Shown: positions 1 to 9,016, numbered from the stretch's first letter. The stretch: DNA of 64,000 bases from SZUA-442 sp963792405 (GCA_963792405.1 CAWBVU010000006.1:1612001-1676000); one strand, 5' to 3'. A program made the numbers and translations. The notes: generated by a model not told the origin, from the letters alone.

Positions 1-450
1 CCTCACCGAGCCGAGGAGCGGGTATTTCGACCCGGAGGACCACCCGGCGAGGGTCACCGCGTAGACCGCGATCGATGACAGTGCGAGGACGTACAGCAGG
101 CCGACGTTCAGGTCGGTGCCGACGAGTTCGTACTCGGTCCCGCCGATGGTGATCGGCGCCCCGATCGGGATGACGAGGAAGATGAGGAGCGCAGGGATCA
201 GCGCGGCGATCGGCGCCGCCAGGTAGATGACCAGCTCGGCATTCGTCGGTCGGATGGACTCCTTGAAGAAGGACTTCACCCCGTCGGCGAGGGACTGGAG
301 GATCCCCCACGGCCCCGCCCTGTCGGGCCCGACCCTGTTCTGGAGGTCGGACACGAACTTGCGCTCGACCCAGATGAGCAGCAGGACCGTCACGAGGAGG
401 AACACGAACGCGATGACCACGCGGATGGCGGCATCGATGAAGACGGTCAT
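1..450 (-). CDS. nuoH: NADH-quinone oxidoreductase subunit H (partial)
   Basis: This is the N-terminal 150 residues of the complex I membrane subunit that, with NuoB/D, forms the quinone site; the rest lies beyond the window. The start MTVFIDAAIRVVIAF leads into a first membrane helix, then the conserved WVERKFVSDLQNRVGPDRAG stretch and a DGVKSFFKE segment, all typical of NuoH. Hydrophobic helices follow (LIYLAAPIAALIPALLIFLV-like and a YVLALSSIAVYAVTLAGW helix). The ATG overlaps the nuoG stop as ATGA, so it is the last visible gene of the leftward nuo operon; nuoI-N presumably follow outside. Confidence 0.95.
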   Translation of the reverse strand, partial: MTVFIDAAIRVVIAFVFLLVTVLLLIWVERKFVSDLQNRVGPDRAGPWGILQSLADGVKSFFKESIRPTNAELVIYLAAPIAALIPALLIFLVIPIGAPITIGGTEYELVGTDLNVGLLYVLALSSIAVYAVTLAGWSSGSKYPLLGSVR

Positions 451-2879
451 GCGTCACCTCGCACGGGGTCGACCTTCACCGAGGGTGTCGCTTGGAGGCC
501 GATCGTGGCCGCCTGGTTGAACGGCACCGCCACCGCCCCTGGGGCGACGCCCGCGTCGATCCGTACCGGGAGCTCGAACTGGTCGGCGATCCTGACGTGA
601 TCGCCGTCACGCACCGCGAGCACGGCGGCATCCTTGGGATGGATCCTCGCCACGGCGGGACGCTGGAGGTTCGCGATCGTGTCGGCGTGGGCGTTCCACA
701 CGCCCTCGTCGTACAGCTCCCTCGCGAGGTGGAGCGTCATCCTGTCGGTGACCACGGGGACCTTGACGTCCACGGGGATGTACACGAGGGGCTGCGCGCC
801 ACCGTCGATCGGGACGACGGCACCCTCCTCGCCCGCCTCGAAGGTGAGGTAGTCCATCGACACACCTGCGTATGCGGGGGCGACGGCGGTGATCTCCGCG
901 GAGACGTCGCCGACCTTGGCGGTGCCGATCTCGGCGCCCATCCTGGCGGCGAGGTCGTCGAGGATCGCGTTGAGGGGCCTCGCCTGGCCGACGGGCTGGA
1001 TGGACGGGCGAATGCGCTGCACACGCCCCTCGAGGTTCGTGACGGTGCCGTCGACTTCTCCCCAGATCGCCCCCGGGAGGATCACGTCGGCGAGCCGTGA
1101 GCTGTCGGTCATGAACGCATCGATGGCCACGACGAACTCGGCTGCGGCCAGGGCGTCCGCTGCGAGGTTGGGGTCAGGGCAATCGCGGACGGGATCCGCT
1201 GCCGCCAGGACGAGGGCCCTCATGTCGCCGTCCGTGAGGGCGCTGAGCATCTCCATCGTCGATCGACCGGCCCCGCTCGGGAGGTGCCCCCATGCGTCTT
1301 CGAGCGCTCTGGCTGCGTCCTCGTCGGTGGCGCGCACACGTCCGGGCAGCAAGGTCGGTGCAAGGCCCATGTCGAGCGCGCCGTAGACGTTGCCCCTCGT
1401 GAGGAGGGTGAGCAGCGTCGCCCCCGGCAGGTCGCGTGCGAACGCCGCGACGGACTCGGCGAGCCGTGGGTCCTCGGCCATGGAGGAACGACCCACCAGC
1501 GCGACCAGCGGGCCCTCGTCACACGAGGCCCTGACGGCGCCGAGGTCGCCATCGCCGGCAGCGAGCTTTCGGAGCGTGTCGGAACCGCTGCCCGCCCGGT
1601 AGCGCACGACGTGCGTGGCGATGTCGTCGAGGCCGGTGCGGGCCGGGCTGGCGACGATGAGGGTGGCGCCCGCTCGCACCGCCTTGCGCACCCTGAGGTA
1701 CAGGACGGGCAGCGACTCCTTCAGGTCGGGCCCCCAGACGAGGATCGTGGTGGCGTCGTCGAGGTCACCGATCGTGGCGCGAGGCGCCAGCGCGGCGGCG
1801 AACGCCGGATCGAGGCCATCCCCCACCTGGGCATCGACGTGCGCCGATCCCACGACGGACCGCATGAACTTGCCGAGGGCGAACGCCTCCTCGTTGGTGT
1901 GACGCGACCCGCCGATCGAGCCGACCTCATCGCCCTTGTAGGCGCCGAGCTTGTCGGCCACCCGATCGAGCGCGTCTGCCCACGTCGTGGGGGTGAATCC
2001 GTCACCGTCCGCGGACCTCACCAATGGCATGGTGACGCGGTCGGCGTGGTGGACCGCGGAGAAGATGAACCGATCCTTGTCCGAGAGCCATCCATCGTTG
2101 ACCGCGTCGTTCTCGACGCCGTAGACGCGGATGATCCTTCCCCTGGAGGTCTGGACGTCTGCCGTCGAGTGCACCGTGTCGACGAGCGACACCGACGTCG
2201 TGTGCTCGAGATCCCAGGGCCTGGCTTTGAACCGGTAGTCGACCGACGTGAGCGCGCCGACGGGGCACACCTGGACGGTGTTGCCGGAGAAGTAGGAGGA
2301 GAACGGCTCGTCGGGGAACGTCTGGATCTGGACGTGGTTCCCCCTGTCGATGAAGGTGAGGAGCGGATCGCCGGCGATGTCGTCCGCGACCCGCACGCAT
2401 CGGTCGCACAGGACGCACCGTTCGCGGTCGAGCAGCACGATGTCCGAGACGTGGATCGGCTTGGGGTAGGTGCGCTTCTGCTCGATGAACCGGCTCTCCC
2501 CCGGTCCCCACTCCATCGTCTGGTCCTGGAGGGGGCATTCGCCTCCCTTGTCGCAGATCGGGCAGTCGAGGGGATGGTTGATGAGGAGGAACTCGAGGAC
2601 ACCCTCCTGCGCCTTCTTGACGACGGCCGATTCGGTGTCGACGACCATCCCATCGGTCACCGGCATCGTGCAGCTCGGCACGAGGGCCTTCCCGCGGGGC
2701 CCCTCCACCTCGACGAGGCACATACGGCATTTGCCGACGGGCTCGAGCTTGTCGTGGTGGCAGAAGCGCGGGATGTACTCGCCGACACGTTCGGCCGCCA
2801 TGATGAGGCGCTGACCTGCCTCGACCTCGTGGGCGACGCCGTTGATCGTGATCGTGACGGTGCTCGGGTGGTCAGGCAT
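447..2879 (-). CDS. nuoG: NADH-quinone oxidoreductase subunit G, lacking the N7 cluster ligands
   Basis: Largest peripheral-arm subunit of complex I, carrying electrons from NuoF to NuoI. The [2Fe-2S] ligands are C40, C51, C54 and C70; the N5 set is H102, C106, C109 and C115; the N4 set is C155, C158, C161 and C205. The C-terminal two thirds is a molybdopterin-oxidoreductase-like fold. The extra N7 [4Fe-4S] site found in several bacterial NuoG proteins is gone: the region near residues 228-266 has no cysteine, and the usual WLCDKGRF is WLSDKDRF. Length (810 aa) is normal. The start overlaps the nuoF end by 8 bp, indicating translational coupling. Confidence 0.95.
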   Translation of the reverse strand: MPDHPSTVTITINGVAHEVEAGQRLIMAAERVGEYIPRFCHHDKLEPVGKCRMCLVEVEGPRGKALVPSCTMPVTDGMVVDTESAVVKKAQEGVLEFLLINHPLDCPICDKGGECPLQDQTMEWGPGESRFIEQKRTYPKPIHVSDIVLLDRERCVLCDRCVRVADDIAGDPLLTFIDRGNHVQIQTFPDEPFSSYFSGNTVQVCPVGALTSVDYRFKARPWDLEHTTSVSLVDTVHSTADVQTSRGRIIRVYGVENDAVNDGWLSDKDRFIFSAVHHADRVTMPLVRSADGDGFTPTTWADALDRVADKLGAYKGDEVGSIGGSRHTNEEAFALGKFMRSVVGSAHVDAQVGDGLDPAFAAALAPRATIGDLDDATTILVWGPDLKESLPVLYLRVRKAVRAGATLIVASPARTGLDDIATHVVRYRAGSGSDTLRKLAAGDGDLGAVRASCDEGPLVALVGRSSMAEDPRLAESVAAFARDLPGATLLTLLTRGNVYGALDMGLAPTLLPGRVRATDEDAARALEDAWGHLPSGAGRSTMEMLSALTDGDMRALVLAAADPVRDCPDPNLAADALAAAEFVVAIDAFMTDSSRLADVILPGAIWGEVDGTVTNLEGRVQRIRPSIQPVGQARPLNAILDDLAARMGAEIGTAKVGDVSAEITAVAPAYAGVSMDYLTFEAGEEGAVVPIDGGAQPLVYIPVDVKVPVVTDRMTLHLARELYDEGVWNAHADTIANLQRPAVARIHPKDAAVLAVRDGDHVRIADQFELPVRIDAGVAPGAVAVPFNQAATIGLQATPSVKVDPVRGDA

Positions 2880-4164
2880 GCGCAGACTCCCGTGCGGGGA
2901 TCATGGCCTCGACCTCCGGCCGGAACCAGCGCATGATCGACGTGATCGGCGCGGTCGCGGAAGGCCCGAGGGGACAGATGGTCGTCATGGCGGGCGGCCA
3001 CGTGAGGCCGGGTGAGATGTTGTCGGACACGTCGAGGAGCAGGTCGATGTCCTGTGGCCGTCCCTCGCCGTCGAGGATGCGCACGAGGATGTCCTCGAGC
3101 CAGGAGGTGCCCTCACGGCACGGGGTGCACTGGCCGCACGACTCGTGGGCGAAGAACCGCACGATGCTGTGCGCGGCCGCGACGACGTTGGTGGTCTCGT
3201 CCATCACGATCACGGCGCCGGATCCGAGCATCGATCCGTGGTGGGCCACGTCATCGATGGTGACGAGGGTGTCGAGGTGCTCGGATGGCACGAGCCAGGG
3301 AGCGGACGCGCCCCCGGGGATCCATGTCTTGAGTGCCTTGTCGTCCCTGATGCCCCCGCCGATCTCGTAGATCAGCTCCCGCCACGTGATGCCCATCACG
3401 ATCTCGTAGTTGCCGGGCTTCCTCAGATGGCCCGAGAGGCTGAAGAGCCTCGTCCCCGCCGAGCGCTCGGGGCCGATGGCGGCGTAGGCGGCGCCCCCGT
3501 TGCGGACGATCCATGGGATGTTCGAGATGGATTCGACGTTGTTGACGATGGTGGGCTTTGCGTAGAGCCCCGCGACGGCGGGGAAGGGGGGCTTCAACCT
3601 CGGCTCGCCCCTCCGACCCTCGAGCGAGTTCAGGAGCGCCGTCTCCTCGCCGCAGATGTACGCCCCCCCGCCGAGGTGGACGACCACGTCGAGCGAGAAT
3701 CCCGACCCCAGGATGTCCTCTCCCAGGTACCCGGCGGCGTAGGCCTCATCCAGCGCGGCCTGGAGTCGACGCGCGGGCTTCGCATACTCGCCCCTCACGT
3801 AGACGAACGCATGGCGGACGTCCAGGGCATAGGCCGAGATGATGATGCCCTCGATCAGCTGATGGGGATCGCGTTCGACGAGCTGGCGATCCTTGAACGT
3901 GCCGGGCTCCGACTCGTCGCAGTTGATGACGAGGTACCTCGGCGTGGCGGGTGCGAGGAACCCCCACTTGACGCCTGTGGGGAACCCTGCGCCACCCCTG
4001 CCACGCATGTTGGACGCCTTGACGTCGTCGACCAGCTGCTCGGGGGTCCTCTCCTTCAACGCCGTACGCAGGGACGTGTACCCTCCAGTGGCCTCGTAGC
4101 GCGCCAGGGTGTGGCTGTCGGTGGGGTGCTCGTCCATCCGCACGGTCAGGATCCTGTCGGTCAC
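2872..4164 (-). CDS. nuoF: NADH-quinone oxidoreductase subunit F (NADH-binding, FMN)
   Basis: NADH dehydrogenase flavoprotein of complex I: it oxidises NADH, holds FMN and passes electrons to cluster N3. Visible motifs are the glycine-rich GRGGAGFPTG (residues 55-64), the NADH/FMN segment GAYICGEETAL (about 168-178), and N3 ligands C343, C346, C349 (ESCGQCTPCREG) and C397 (TICPLG). At 430 residues it is full length. The start is GTG, chosen because GTGA overlaps the nuoE stop exactly; no other start fits the operon spacing. Confidence 0.97.
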   Translation of the reverse strand: MTDRILTVRMDEHPTDSHTLARYEATGGYTSLRTALKERTPEQLVDDVKASNMRGRGGAGFPTGVKWGFLAPATPRYLVINCDESEPGTFKDRQLVERDPHQLIEGIIISAYALDVRHAFVYVRGEYAKPARRLQAALDEAYAAGYLGEDILGSGFSLDVVVHLGGGAYICGEETALLNSLEGRRGEPRLKPPFPAVAGLYAKPTIVNNVESISNIPWIVRNGGAAYAAIGPERSAGTRLFSLSGHLRKPGNYEIVMGITWRELIYEIGGGIRDDKALKTWIPGGASAPWLVPSEHLDTLVTIDDVAHHGSMLGSGAVIVMDETTNVVAAAHSIVRFFAHESCGQCTPCREGTSWLEDILVRILDGEGRPQDIDLLLDVSDNISPGLTWPPAMTTICPLGPSATAPITSIMRWFRPEVEAMIPARESAHA

Positions 4165-4790
4165 CGGCCCTCCTTCGCAGAGCCGTACGGACCGAACGCG
4201 GGGACCGCTCCGACCGCGCCCTCCGACTCGGCCGGACCCCAGGGGAACGAGCGCCGACCCCCGAAGAGGTGCTGCATCTCATCGGCGAGCACCACAGGGG
4301 GCCTCGTGTCGCGCAGCCATGCGACGAGGTCCGCCGCCTTCTCCGGGCTGAGCCCCTCCACGGTCTCGTAGTCGACCTGGATCGCCGGAGCGCCGCCGCA
4401 TGCGCCGATGCACTCCGCACGCTCGACGGAGATGACGCCGTCGTGGTCGGTGGCTCCATGTGGCACGCCAGCAGCCGCCTCGACGGCATGGAGGACCTCG
4501 TCGCCACCCAGGAGGTGACAGGAGATCGAGGTGCAGACCGAGATGAGGTAGGCGCCGACGGGCTCCCGCTTGAACATGGTGTAGAAGGAGGCGACGGACT
4601 GCACCTGGGCGGGCGTGACGCCGCACAGCGCGGCGACGTCGGCCATCGCCTGGTCGGTGACGAGTTCGTAGTGGAGGCTCGCGAGGTACAGGAGCGGCAT
4701 GACGGCGGATCGTGGGTCCGGGTACTGCTCGAGGAGCGCCTTGGCGCGCTCCTGGTTGGCCGGGGCCCAGTGGGCGATGGCGCTGCTCAT
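4161..4790 (-). CDS. nuoE: NADH-quinone oxidoreductase subunit E ([2Fe-2S] N1a)
   Basis: Small thioredoxin-like [2Fe-2S] subunit partnering NuoF. Ligands are C86 and C91 (CTSISC) and C127 and C131 (CIGAC). The product of 209 residues starts MSSAIAHWAP; a much longer open frame exists upstream, but it runs antiparallel in content to nuoD, and the ATG used here overlaps the nuoD stop as ATGA. The last ~35 residues (from about VLADEMQHLFGG) form a non-conserved proline/glycine-rich tail, as is common in actinobacterial NuoE. Confidence 0.95.
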   Translation of the reverse strand: MSSAIAHWAPANQERAKALLEQYPDPRSAVMPLLYLASLHYELVTDQAMADVAALCGVTPAQVQSVASFYTMFKREPVGAYLISVCTSISCHLLGGDEVLHAVEAAAGVPHGATDHDGVISVERAECIGACGGAPAIQVDYETVEGLSPEKAADLVAWLRDTRPPVVLADEMQHLFGGRRSFPWGPAESEGAVGAVPAFGPYGSAKEGR

Positions 4791-6220
4791 CGATCGACGT
4801 CTCCCAGAACGGGGTCCGCCGACGCGAGTGTGGCGACGACGTCGGCGACGAGGGAGTCGGTCATCATCGCGGGCAGCGCCTGGACCGCCGCGAACGAGGG
4901 GGCGCGCCAATGCATGCGCCACGGTCGCGCCCCACCCTTCGACACCAGGTAGCAGCCGACCTCGCCGCGGGGGCCCTCGACCGATTGGTACGCGGTCCCC
5001 GGCGGCACGCGGATGCCCTCCGTGAAGAGCTTGAAATGGTGGATGAGGGCTTCCATCGACTCGTCGATGCGCTTGCGTGGGGGTGGCGTCACCTTCGGAT
5101 CCGTGTTGCGGTAGTCGCCGAGTGGCATCGCGTCGAGCACCTGTCGGACGATCCGCAGCGACTGGCGGATCTCCTCGATCCTGACGACGTAGCGGTCGTG
5201 CACGTCCCCGTAGAGGCCCGTCGGGACGTCGAACTCGTAGGCATCGATGCCCGAGTACGGCATCTCCTTGCGAAGATCCCACTCGACACCCGATGCCCGA
5301 GCCATGGGCCCGGTGACACCGTATTGCTTGCACTCGTCCGGGGTGATGACTCCGACGCCCATGGTGCGGTCGAGGAAGATGGGATTCTCGTCGAGCAGCT
5401 CGACGTACTCGTCCACGCCGGTGGTGACCATGGAGATGAGGGTCGTGACGTCGTCCTCCCAGCCATCGGGCAGGTCTGCCGCGACGCCGCCCGGGCGGAT
5501 GTAGTTGTGGTTCATCCGCAGGCCGGTGACCTTCTCGAAGAAGTCGAGGCACACCTCGCGTTCGCGCCAGCCGTAGATCATCATCGAGAGGGCGCCGATG
5601 TCCATACCCATCGTCGCTGCCCACAACAGGTGGCTCGACACGCGGTTGAGCTCGGTCATCAGGATGCGGATGGCATCGGCCCTCGGCGGGACGTCGATGC
5701 CGAGGAGTTGTTCGACGGCGAGCGAGTAGGCGAGCTCGTTGTGGAACGGCGCCAGGTAGTCCATGCGCGTGACGTTCGTCGAGCCCTGGGCGTAGTTGAG
5801 GACCTCGGCCGTCTTCTCCATCCCTGTGTGGAGGTAGCCGATGATGGGCTTCACCCTGCGAATCGTCTCGCCCTCGAGCTCCAACTGCAGGCGCAGGACG
5901 CCATGGGTGGAGGGGTGCTGGGGACCCATGTTGATGACCTGGCGCTCGGCATCGACGAACTCCGGCTCCGACGTGTAGTCGTCGTCGACGAGAACGCCCT
6001 CCTGCACGGCGAGCGCCGGCTCCTCTTCGCGTGGCAGCAGTTCCTGGGCGCCTTCGTCGGTCGACGTGGAGAACGGGAACCGCTCCTCGGTGCCTGACAC
6101 CCAGACCTCGTGCAGCTTCCTGCGGGTGTCCGCCGTGCTCATGTCCGCGTCGACCTGCACCTGCTGCGCCTCGACGTCGTCGAGGTCGGCGGCGCCGGTC
6201 GTGTCGGTCGTGTCCGTCAC
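4787..6220 (-). CDS. nuoD: NADH-quinone oxidoreductase subunit D (49 kDa)
   Basis: Quinone-site subunit of complex I, derived from the NiFe-hydrogenase large subunit. The core begins at about residue 92 with ERQVINMGPQHPSTHGVLRL and contains HTGMEKTAE, NYIRPGGVAADLP and GPMARASGVEWDLR. The start is GTG (VTDTTDTTGAADLDD), because GTGA overlaps the nuoC stop; this gives 477 residues with an acidic, poorly conserved N-terminal extension of about 90 residues. An internal ATG at 6142 (MSTADTRRKL) would give a more usual length and remains possible. Confidence 0.95.
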   Translation of the reverse strand: MTDTTDTTGAADLDDVEAQQVQVDADMSTADTRRKLHEVWVSGTEERFPFSTSTDEGAQELLPREEEPALAVQEGVLVDDDYTSEPEFVDAERQVINMGPQHPSTHGVLRLQLELEGETIRRVKPIIGYLHTGMEKTAEVLNYAQGSTNVTRMDYLAPFHNELAYSLAVEQLLGIDVPPRADAIRILMTELNRVSSHLLWAATMGMDIGALSMMIYGWREREVCLDFFEKVTGLRMNHNYIRPGGVAADLPDGWEDDVTTLISMVTTGVDEYVELLDENPIFLDRTMGVGVITPDECKQYGVTGPMARASGVEWDLRKEMPYSGIDAYEFDVPTGLYGDVHDRYVVRIEEIRQSLRIVRQVLDAMPLGDYRNTDPKVTPPPRKRIDESMEALIHHFKLFTEGIRVPPGTAYQSVEGPRGEVGCYLVSKGGARPWRMHWRAPSFAAVQALPAMMTDSLVADVVATLASADPVLGDVDR

Positions 6221-6771
6221 AGGTTGGCGCTCCCTGCCTTGAACTCCACGGGGATGGCGCCGATGTCGTAGTCCTTGCGCAGCGGATGGCCCTCCCAATC
6301 GTCGGGCATGAGGATCCGCGTCAGGTCGGGGTGTCCGGTGAAGTCGATCCCCATGAGGTCGTAGGCCTCGCGCTCGTAGAAGTTCGCACCGGCGAAGACG
6401 GGGGTGAGGGTGGGGAGCGAGGGCCGGTCGTACGGCACGCGTGTGGACACGATGAGACGGTCCCGTGACACCATGTCGAGGAGATTGAGCGCCACCTCGA
6501 AACGTGGCGCCTCGGTGTAGTGATCGACGGCGGCGAGGTCGATGAACGTGTCGAACCCAGCCGCCTTCGCCGCCTCGGCGAACGAGACCCAGTCGCCCGG
6601 GTCGACCGCCACGGCCGTGTACTCGACGTCACTCGAGGCATACGACCTGACCGTGGACGTCGCGCCCTCGAAGGGCTCGAGGAGTTCAGCCATCCGATCG
6701 TCGGTGGGCCCGGCATCGCCCACGGACTCGTCGACGGAGTCGTCGGTGAGGTCCCGCTCGATGTCGCTCAT
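6217..6771 (-). CDS. nuoC: NADH-quinone oxidoreductase subunit C
   Basis: 30-kDa-type subunit of the complex I connecting module. The family signature ERE-AYDLMGIDFTGHPDL-TRILMP lies near residues 133-156, followed by DWEGHPLRKDYDIG. The first ~45 residues are acidic and unconserved. Length 184 aa is usual for a free-standing NuoC (not fused to NuoD). One base separates it from the nuoB stop. Confidence 0.95.
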   Translation of the reverse strand: MSDIERDLTDDSVDESVGDAGPTDDRMAELLEPFEGATSTVRSYASSDVEYTAVAVDPGDWVSFAEAAKAAGFDTFIDLAAVDHYTEAPRFEVALNLLDMVSRDRLIVSTRVPYDRPSLPTLTPVFAGANFYEREAYDLMGIDFTGHPDLTRILMPDDWEGHPLRKDYDIGAIPVEFKAGSANL

Positions 6772-6772
6772 G

Positions 6773-7258
6773 TCACAGCACCCCCGTGGACCTGCGGATC
6801 TCGCCGCTCATGATCTTCTCCTGGAGGGTGAGGATGCCGTGCATCAGCGACTGCGGCCCCGGGGGGCATCCCGGTACGTAGACGTCGACGGGCACGACCT
6901 GGTCGACGCCCTGGACGAGCGCGTAGTTGTTGAACATGCCTCCGGAGGATGCGCAGGCTCCCATGGAGAGGACCCACTTCGGCTCGGCCATCTGGTCATA
7001 GACCTGGCGCAGCACCGGAGCCATCTTCTGCGAGACGCGGCCGGCAACGATCATCAGGTCGGCCTGCCGGGGAGATGCCCTGAACACCTCCATGCCGAAC
7101 CTGGCGAGGTCGTTGTGGGCGGCCCCGGTCCCCATCATCTCGATGGCGCAGCAGGCAAGGCCGAACGACGCAGGCCACATGGAATTGGTGCGGGCCCAGT
7201 TCACACCCTTCTCGAGGGTGGTCACGAGGAACCCGGGTTCGCTGGACACCCCTGCCAT
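6773..7258 (-). CDS. nuoB: NADH-quinone oxidoreductase subunit B (cluster N2)
   Basis: Holds cluster N2, the last electron carrier before quinone. The tandem cysteines C36-C37 (GLACCAIEMMG), C102 (SMGACASSGG) and C131 (VPGCPPGP) are the expected ligands. The ATG was placed at MAGVSSEPGF because it overlaps the nuoA stop as TGATG; upstream in-frame sequence is arginine-rich shadow translation. 161 residues, full length. Confidence 0.97.
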   Translation of the reverse strand: MAGVSSEPGFLVTTLEKGVNWARTNSMWPASFGLACCAIEMMGTGAAHNDLARFGMEVFRASPRQADLMIVAGRVSQKMAPVLRQVYDQMAEPKWVLSMGACASSGGMFNNYALVQGVDQVVPVDVYVPGCPPGPQSLMHGILTLQEKIMSGEIRRSTGVL

Positions 7259-7680
7259 CACGCGGCCTCGTCCAGGGATGCCGTCGGTGCCACGACCCTG
7301 CGATAGCGCGCACGCCTCGCCACGTTCCAGTCGAGGGCACCCCTCTTCCAGACGTAGGCGAGGGTTTCGATCAGCATCAGCATGAACAGGACGACAGCGG
7401 CGACGCCCGCCCATCCGAAGGCCTCCCACTGCACGGCCCAGAGGAAGAGGAAGATGATCTCGACGTCGAAGATCACGAACAGCATCGCGACGAGGTAGAA
7501 CTTCACGGGGAACCGCTCGACGGGCTCCTGGAGCGGGACGATGCCGCACTCGTAGGGCGCGAGCTTCTCGGGTGTCGGGTTGTTCGGTGCGAGGAGCCTC
7601 GACACGGCGAGCGAGCCGATCGCGAAACCGAGCCCGAGCAGGGTCATCAGCGCAATGGGGAGGTAGTCGGCGAGCTCCAT
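7258..7680 (-). CDS. nuoA: NADH-quinone oxidoreductase subunit A
   Basis: First gene of the nuo operon; membrane subunit with three helices. It has the conserved KLAPYECGIVP loop (about residues 39-49, with the redox-sensitive Cys of family loop TMH1-2) and FPVKFYLVAMLFVIFDVEIIFL. The C-terminal ~25 residues are basic and unconserved. The upstream TATCCT box lies 9 nt before the ATG, suggesting a very short or absent leader. Confidence 0.95.
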   Translation of the reverse strand: MELADYLPIALMTLLGLGFAIGSLAVSRLLAPNNPTPEKLAPYECGIVPLQEPVERFPVKFYLVAMLFVIFDVEIIFLFLWAVQWEAFGWAGVAAVVLFMLMLIETLAYVWKRGALDWNVARRARYRRVVAPTASLDEAA

Positions 7681-7689
7681 CGTGGGGGA

Positions 7690-7695
7690 AGGATA
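7690..7695 (-). promoter_or_regulatory. -10 box of the nuo operon
   Basis: TATCCT read on the minus strand, 9 nt from the nuoA ATG, with no Shine-Dalgarno between. The divergent nuoA-rex spacer (7681-7781) is only 101 bp, so Rex could control both directions; no full Rex operator palindrome was recognised. Confidence 0.5.
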
Positions 7696-7768
7696 CCGGC
7701 GGCCGAACCCGAGACGTAAATCACGAGGGGGCGCCCGCGGCCGATGTCCTGCTGCGCGCGAGGGGGCC

Positions 7769-7774
7769 TATCGT
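7769..7774 (+). promoter_or_regulatory. -10 box of rex (leaderless pattern)
   Basis: TATCGT followed by exactly 7 nt and then ATG at 7782, no ribosome-binding site. This places transcription start at or next to the A of the start codon. Confidence 0.55.
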
Positions 7775-7781
7775 CACGCCC

Positions 7782-8420
7782 ATGGCCACGTCCATCCCGT
7801 CCGCCACGGTCGCCAGGCTGCCGCGCTACCTGCGGTGCCTGTCCGACCTCGCGACGTCGACGCACCAGTGCTCGTCCGAGCAACTGGCCGAGGTCGCCGG
7901 TGGGACCGCCGCACAGGTGCGCAAGGACCTCTCCTACCTCGGGAGCAAGGGTACGCGTGGCGTTGGCTACGACGTCGAGCAGCTCATGGCACAGATCCGT
8001 CAGGTCCTCGGCATGACGAGGCCCCACAGGGTCGTCATCGTCGGGGCGGGCAACCTCGGCTCGGCGCTGATGAACTACAAGGGATTCGCGAACTGGGGAT
8101 TCGAGATCGCCGCCGTCGTCGACGTCGACGAGGACAAGATCGGCACCAAGGTCGACGACATCGTCATCGAGTCGTTCCATCGGCTCGCCGACATCGTCCG
8201 CCAGCGCGATATCGAGATCGGCATCATCGCCACGCCGCCGTCCGCCGCACAAGGCGCGGCGGACCGTCTGATGGGTGCCGGCGTGATGTCGATCCTGAAC
8301 CTGGCACCGATCGTCCTCAAGACGAAGGAAGGGGTCTCGGTACGCCGCGTCGACCTGTCGACGGAGCTCGGCATCCTCGCGTTCCACCTGAGCTCCGCCC
8401 AGGTCGGGCCGGTCCGCTGA
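7782..8420 (+). CDS. rex: Redox-sensing transcriptional repressor Rex
   Basis: Rex senses the NADH/NAD+ ratio and represses respiratory genes when NADH is low. The N-terminal winged helix spans about residues 10-75 (LPRYLRCLSDL, QVRKDLSYLGSKGTRGVGYDV), then a Rossmann domain with GAGNLGSAL at 88-96 and the acidic end of the second strand VVDVDEDKIG. The C-terminal helix (LSTELGILAFHLSS) is the domain-swapped element. ATG at 7782 gives 212 residues, the normal length, and is set by the leaderless -10 box. Its divergent position to nuo fits direct control of complex I by the substrate ratio it sets. Confidence 0.95.
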   Translation: MATSIPSATVARLPRYLRCLSDLATSTHQCSSEQLAEVAGGTAAQVRKDLSYLGSKGTRGVGYDVEQLMAQIRQVLGMTRPHRVVIVGAGNLGSALMNYKGFANWGFEIAAVVDVDEDKIGTKVDDIVIESFHRLADIVRQRDIEIGIIATPPSAAQGAADRLMGAGVMSILNLAPIVLKTKEGVSVRRVDLSTELGILAFHLSSAQVGPVR

Positions 8421-8512
8421 CGCGCACCGCAGGAGGGCGAACCCGGCACCGTAGAGGCCAGGGGGAACCTGCCACTCCGCGTGGCGAACGACGCGGATGA
8501 TCTCCGGGAGGG

Positions 8513-9016
8513 TCAGTCGCCCGGGTCGGCCTCGTAGCGCGACAGCGCCACGGCGAACATCGAGAAGAGGACGAGGCTCGCCAGCGTGAGGGCGATCGCG
8601 GGGAGCCGGATCTGGAAGGCGTTGAGACCCTCGAGGTTCGCAGGCCTGATGCCCCTGGGTGCGTAGACGATGAAGAGAATGCCGTTGATCGTCAGCCACC
8701 CGAACACGGCGGCCCCCGTGAGCAGGGTCGCAAGCCTCCTGCCGACGTCGGTCCACAGCAGGAACCAGCCTGCGCCGATGAACACCAGCACCGCGCCCGC
8801 CGTGATCGCGAAACCCCTTGTCGCGACGGAGAAGGAGGTCAGCTCACCCGTATCGGGGTTCCGCTGATCGAAGACGACGCCGAGGATGTTCAGACCGACC
8901 TCGCGGAAGAACGGGATCAGCGCGAGGAGGGAGACGGCGAAGGCGATGAGGCCGAGGACCTCGAGCCGGGACAACCCTGACTCGGACCTCAGCGATCGGG
9001 CGAGATCTGCGCGCAT
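8513..9016 (-). CDS. Four-helix membrane protein of the bc-complex operon
   Basis: Not recognised as a known family. The 167-residue product has a short basic cytoplasmic start (MRADLARSLRSESGLSR) and about four membrane helices (VLGLIAFAVSLLALIPF, FAITAGAVLVFIGAGWFLLW, LLTGAAVFGWLTINGILFIVY, LPAIALTLASLVLFSMFAVAL). A soluble loop with DQRNPDTGELTSF separates helices 1 and 2. It is the last gene of the leftward bc operon, overlapping the diheme cytochrome stop as TGATG, so it is probably an accessory or assembly subunit of that complex. No metal or heme ligand pattern is evident. Confidence 0.8.
   Translation of the reverse strand: MRADLARSLRSESGLSRLEVLGLIAFAVSLLALIPFFREVGLNILGVVFDQRNPDTGELTSFSVATRGFAITAGAVLVFIGAGWFLLWTDVGRRLATLLTGAAVFGWLTINGILFIVYAPRGIRPANLEGLNAFQIRLPAIALTLASLVLFSMFAVALSRYEADPGD

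Noticed and set aside
1284..2936. 550-codon open frame opposite nuoG
   Set aside because: Antisense to a certain gene, arginine/glycine/histidine-rich composition typical of GC-rich antisense frames, no domain or ribosome site.
4161..5624. Long N-terminal extension of NuoE (487 codons)
   Set aside because: The extra part is an out-of-frame shadow of nuoD; the ATGA overlap at 4787-4790 defines the real start.
7681..7781. Rex operator in the nuoA-rex spacer
   Set aside because: Only a short imperfect CGTAA-A-TCACG was seen at about 7715-7725; the usual longer TTGTGAA-type palindrome is absent, so no site is claimed.
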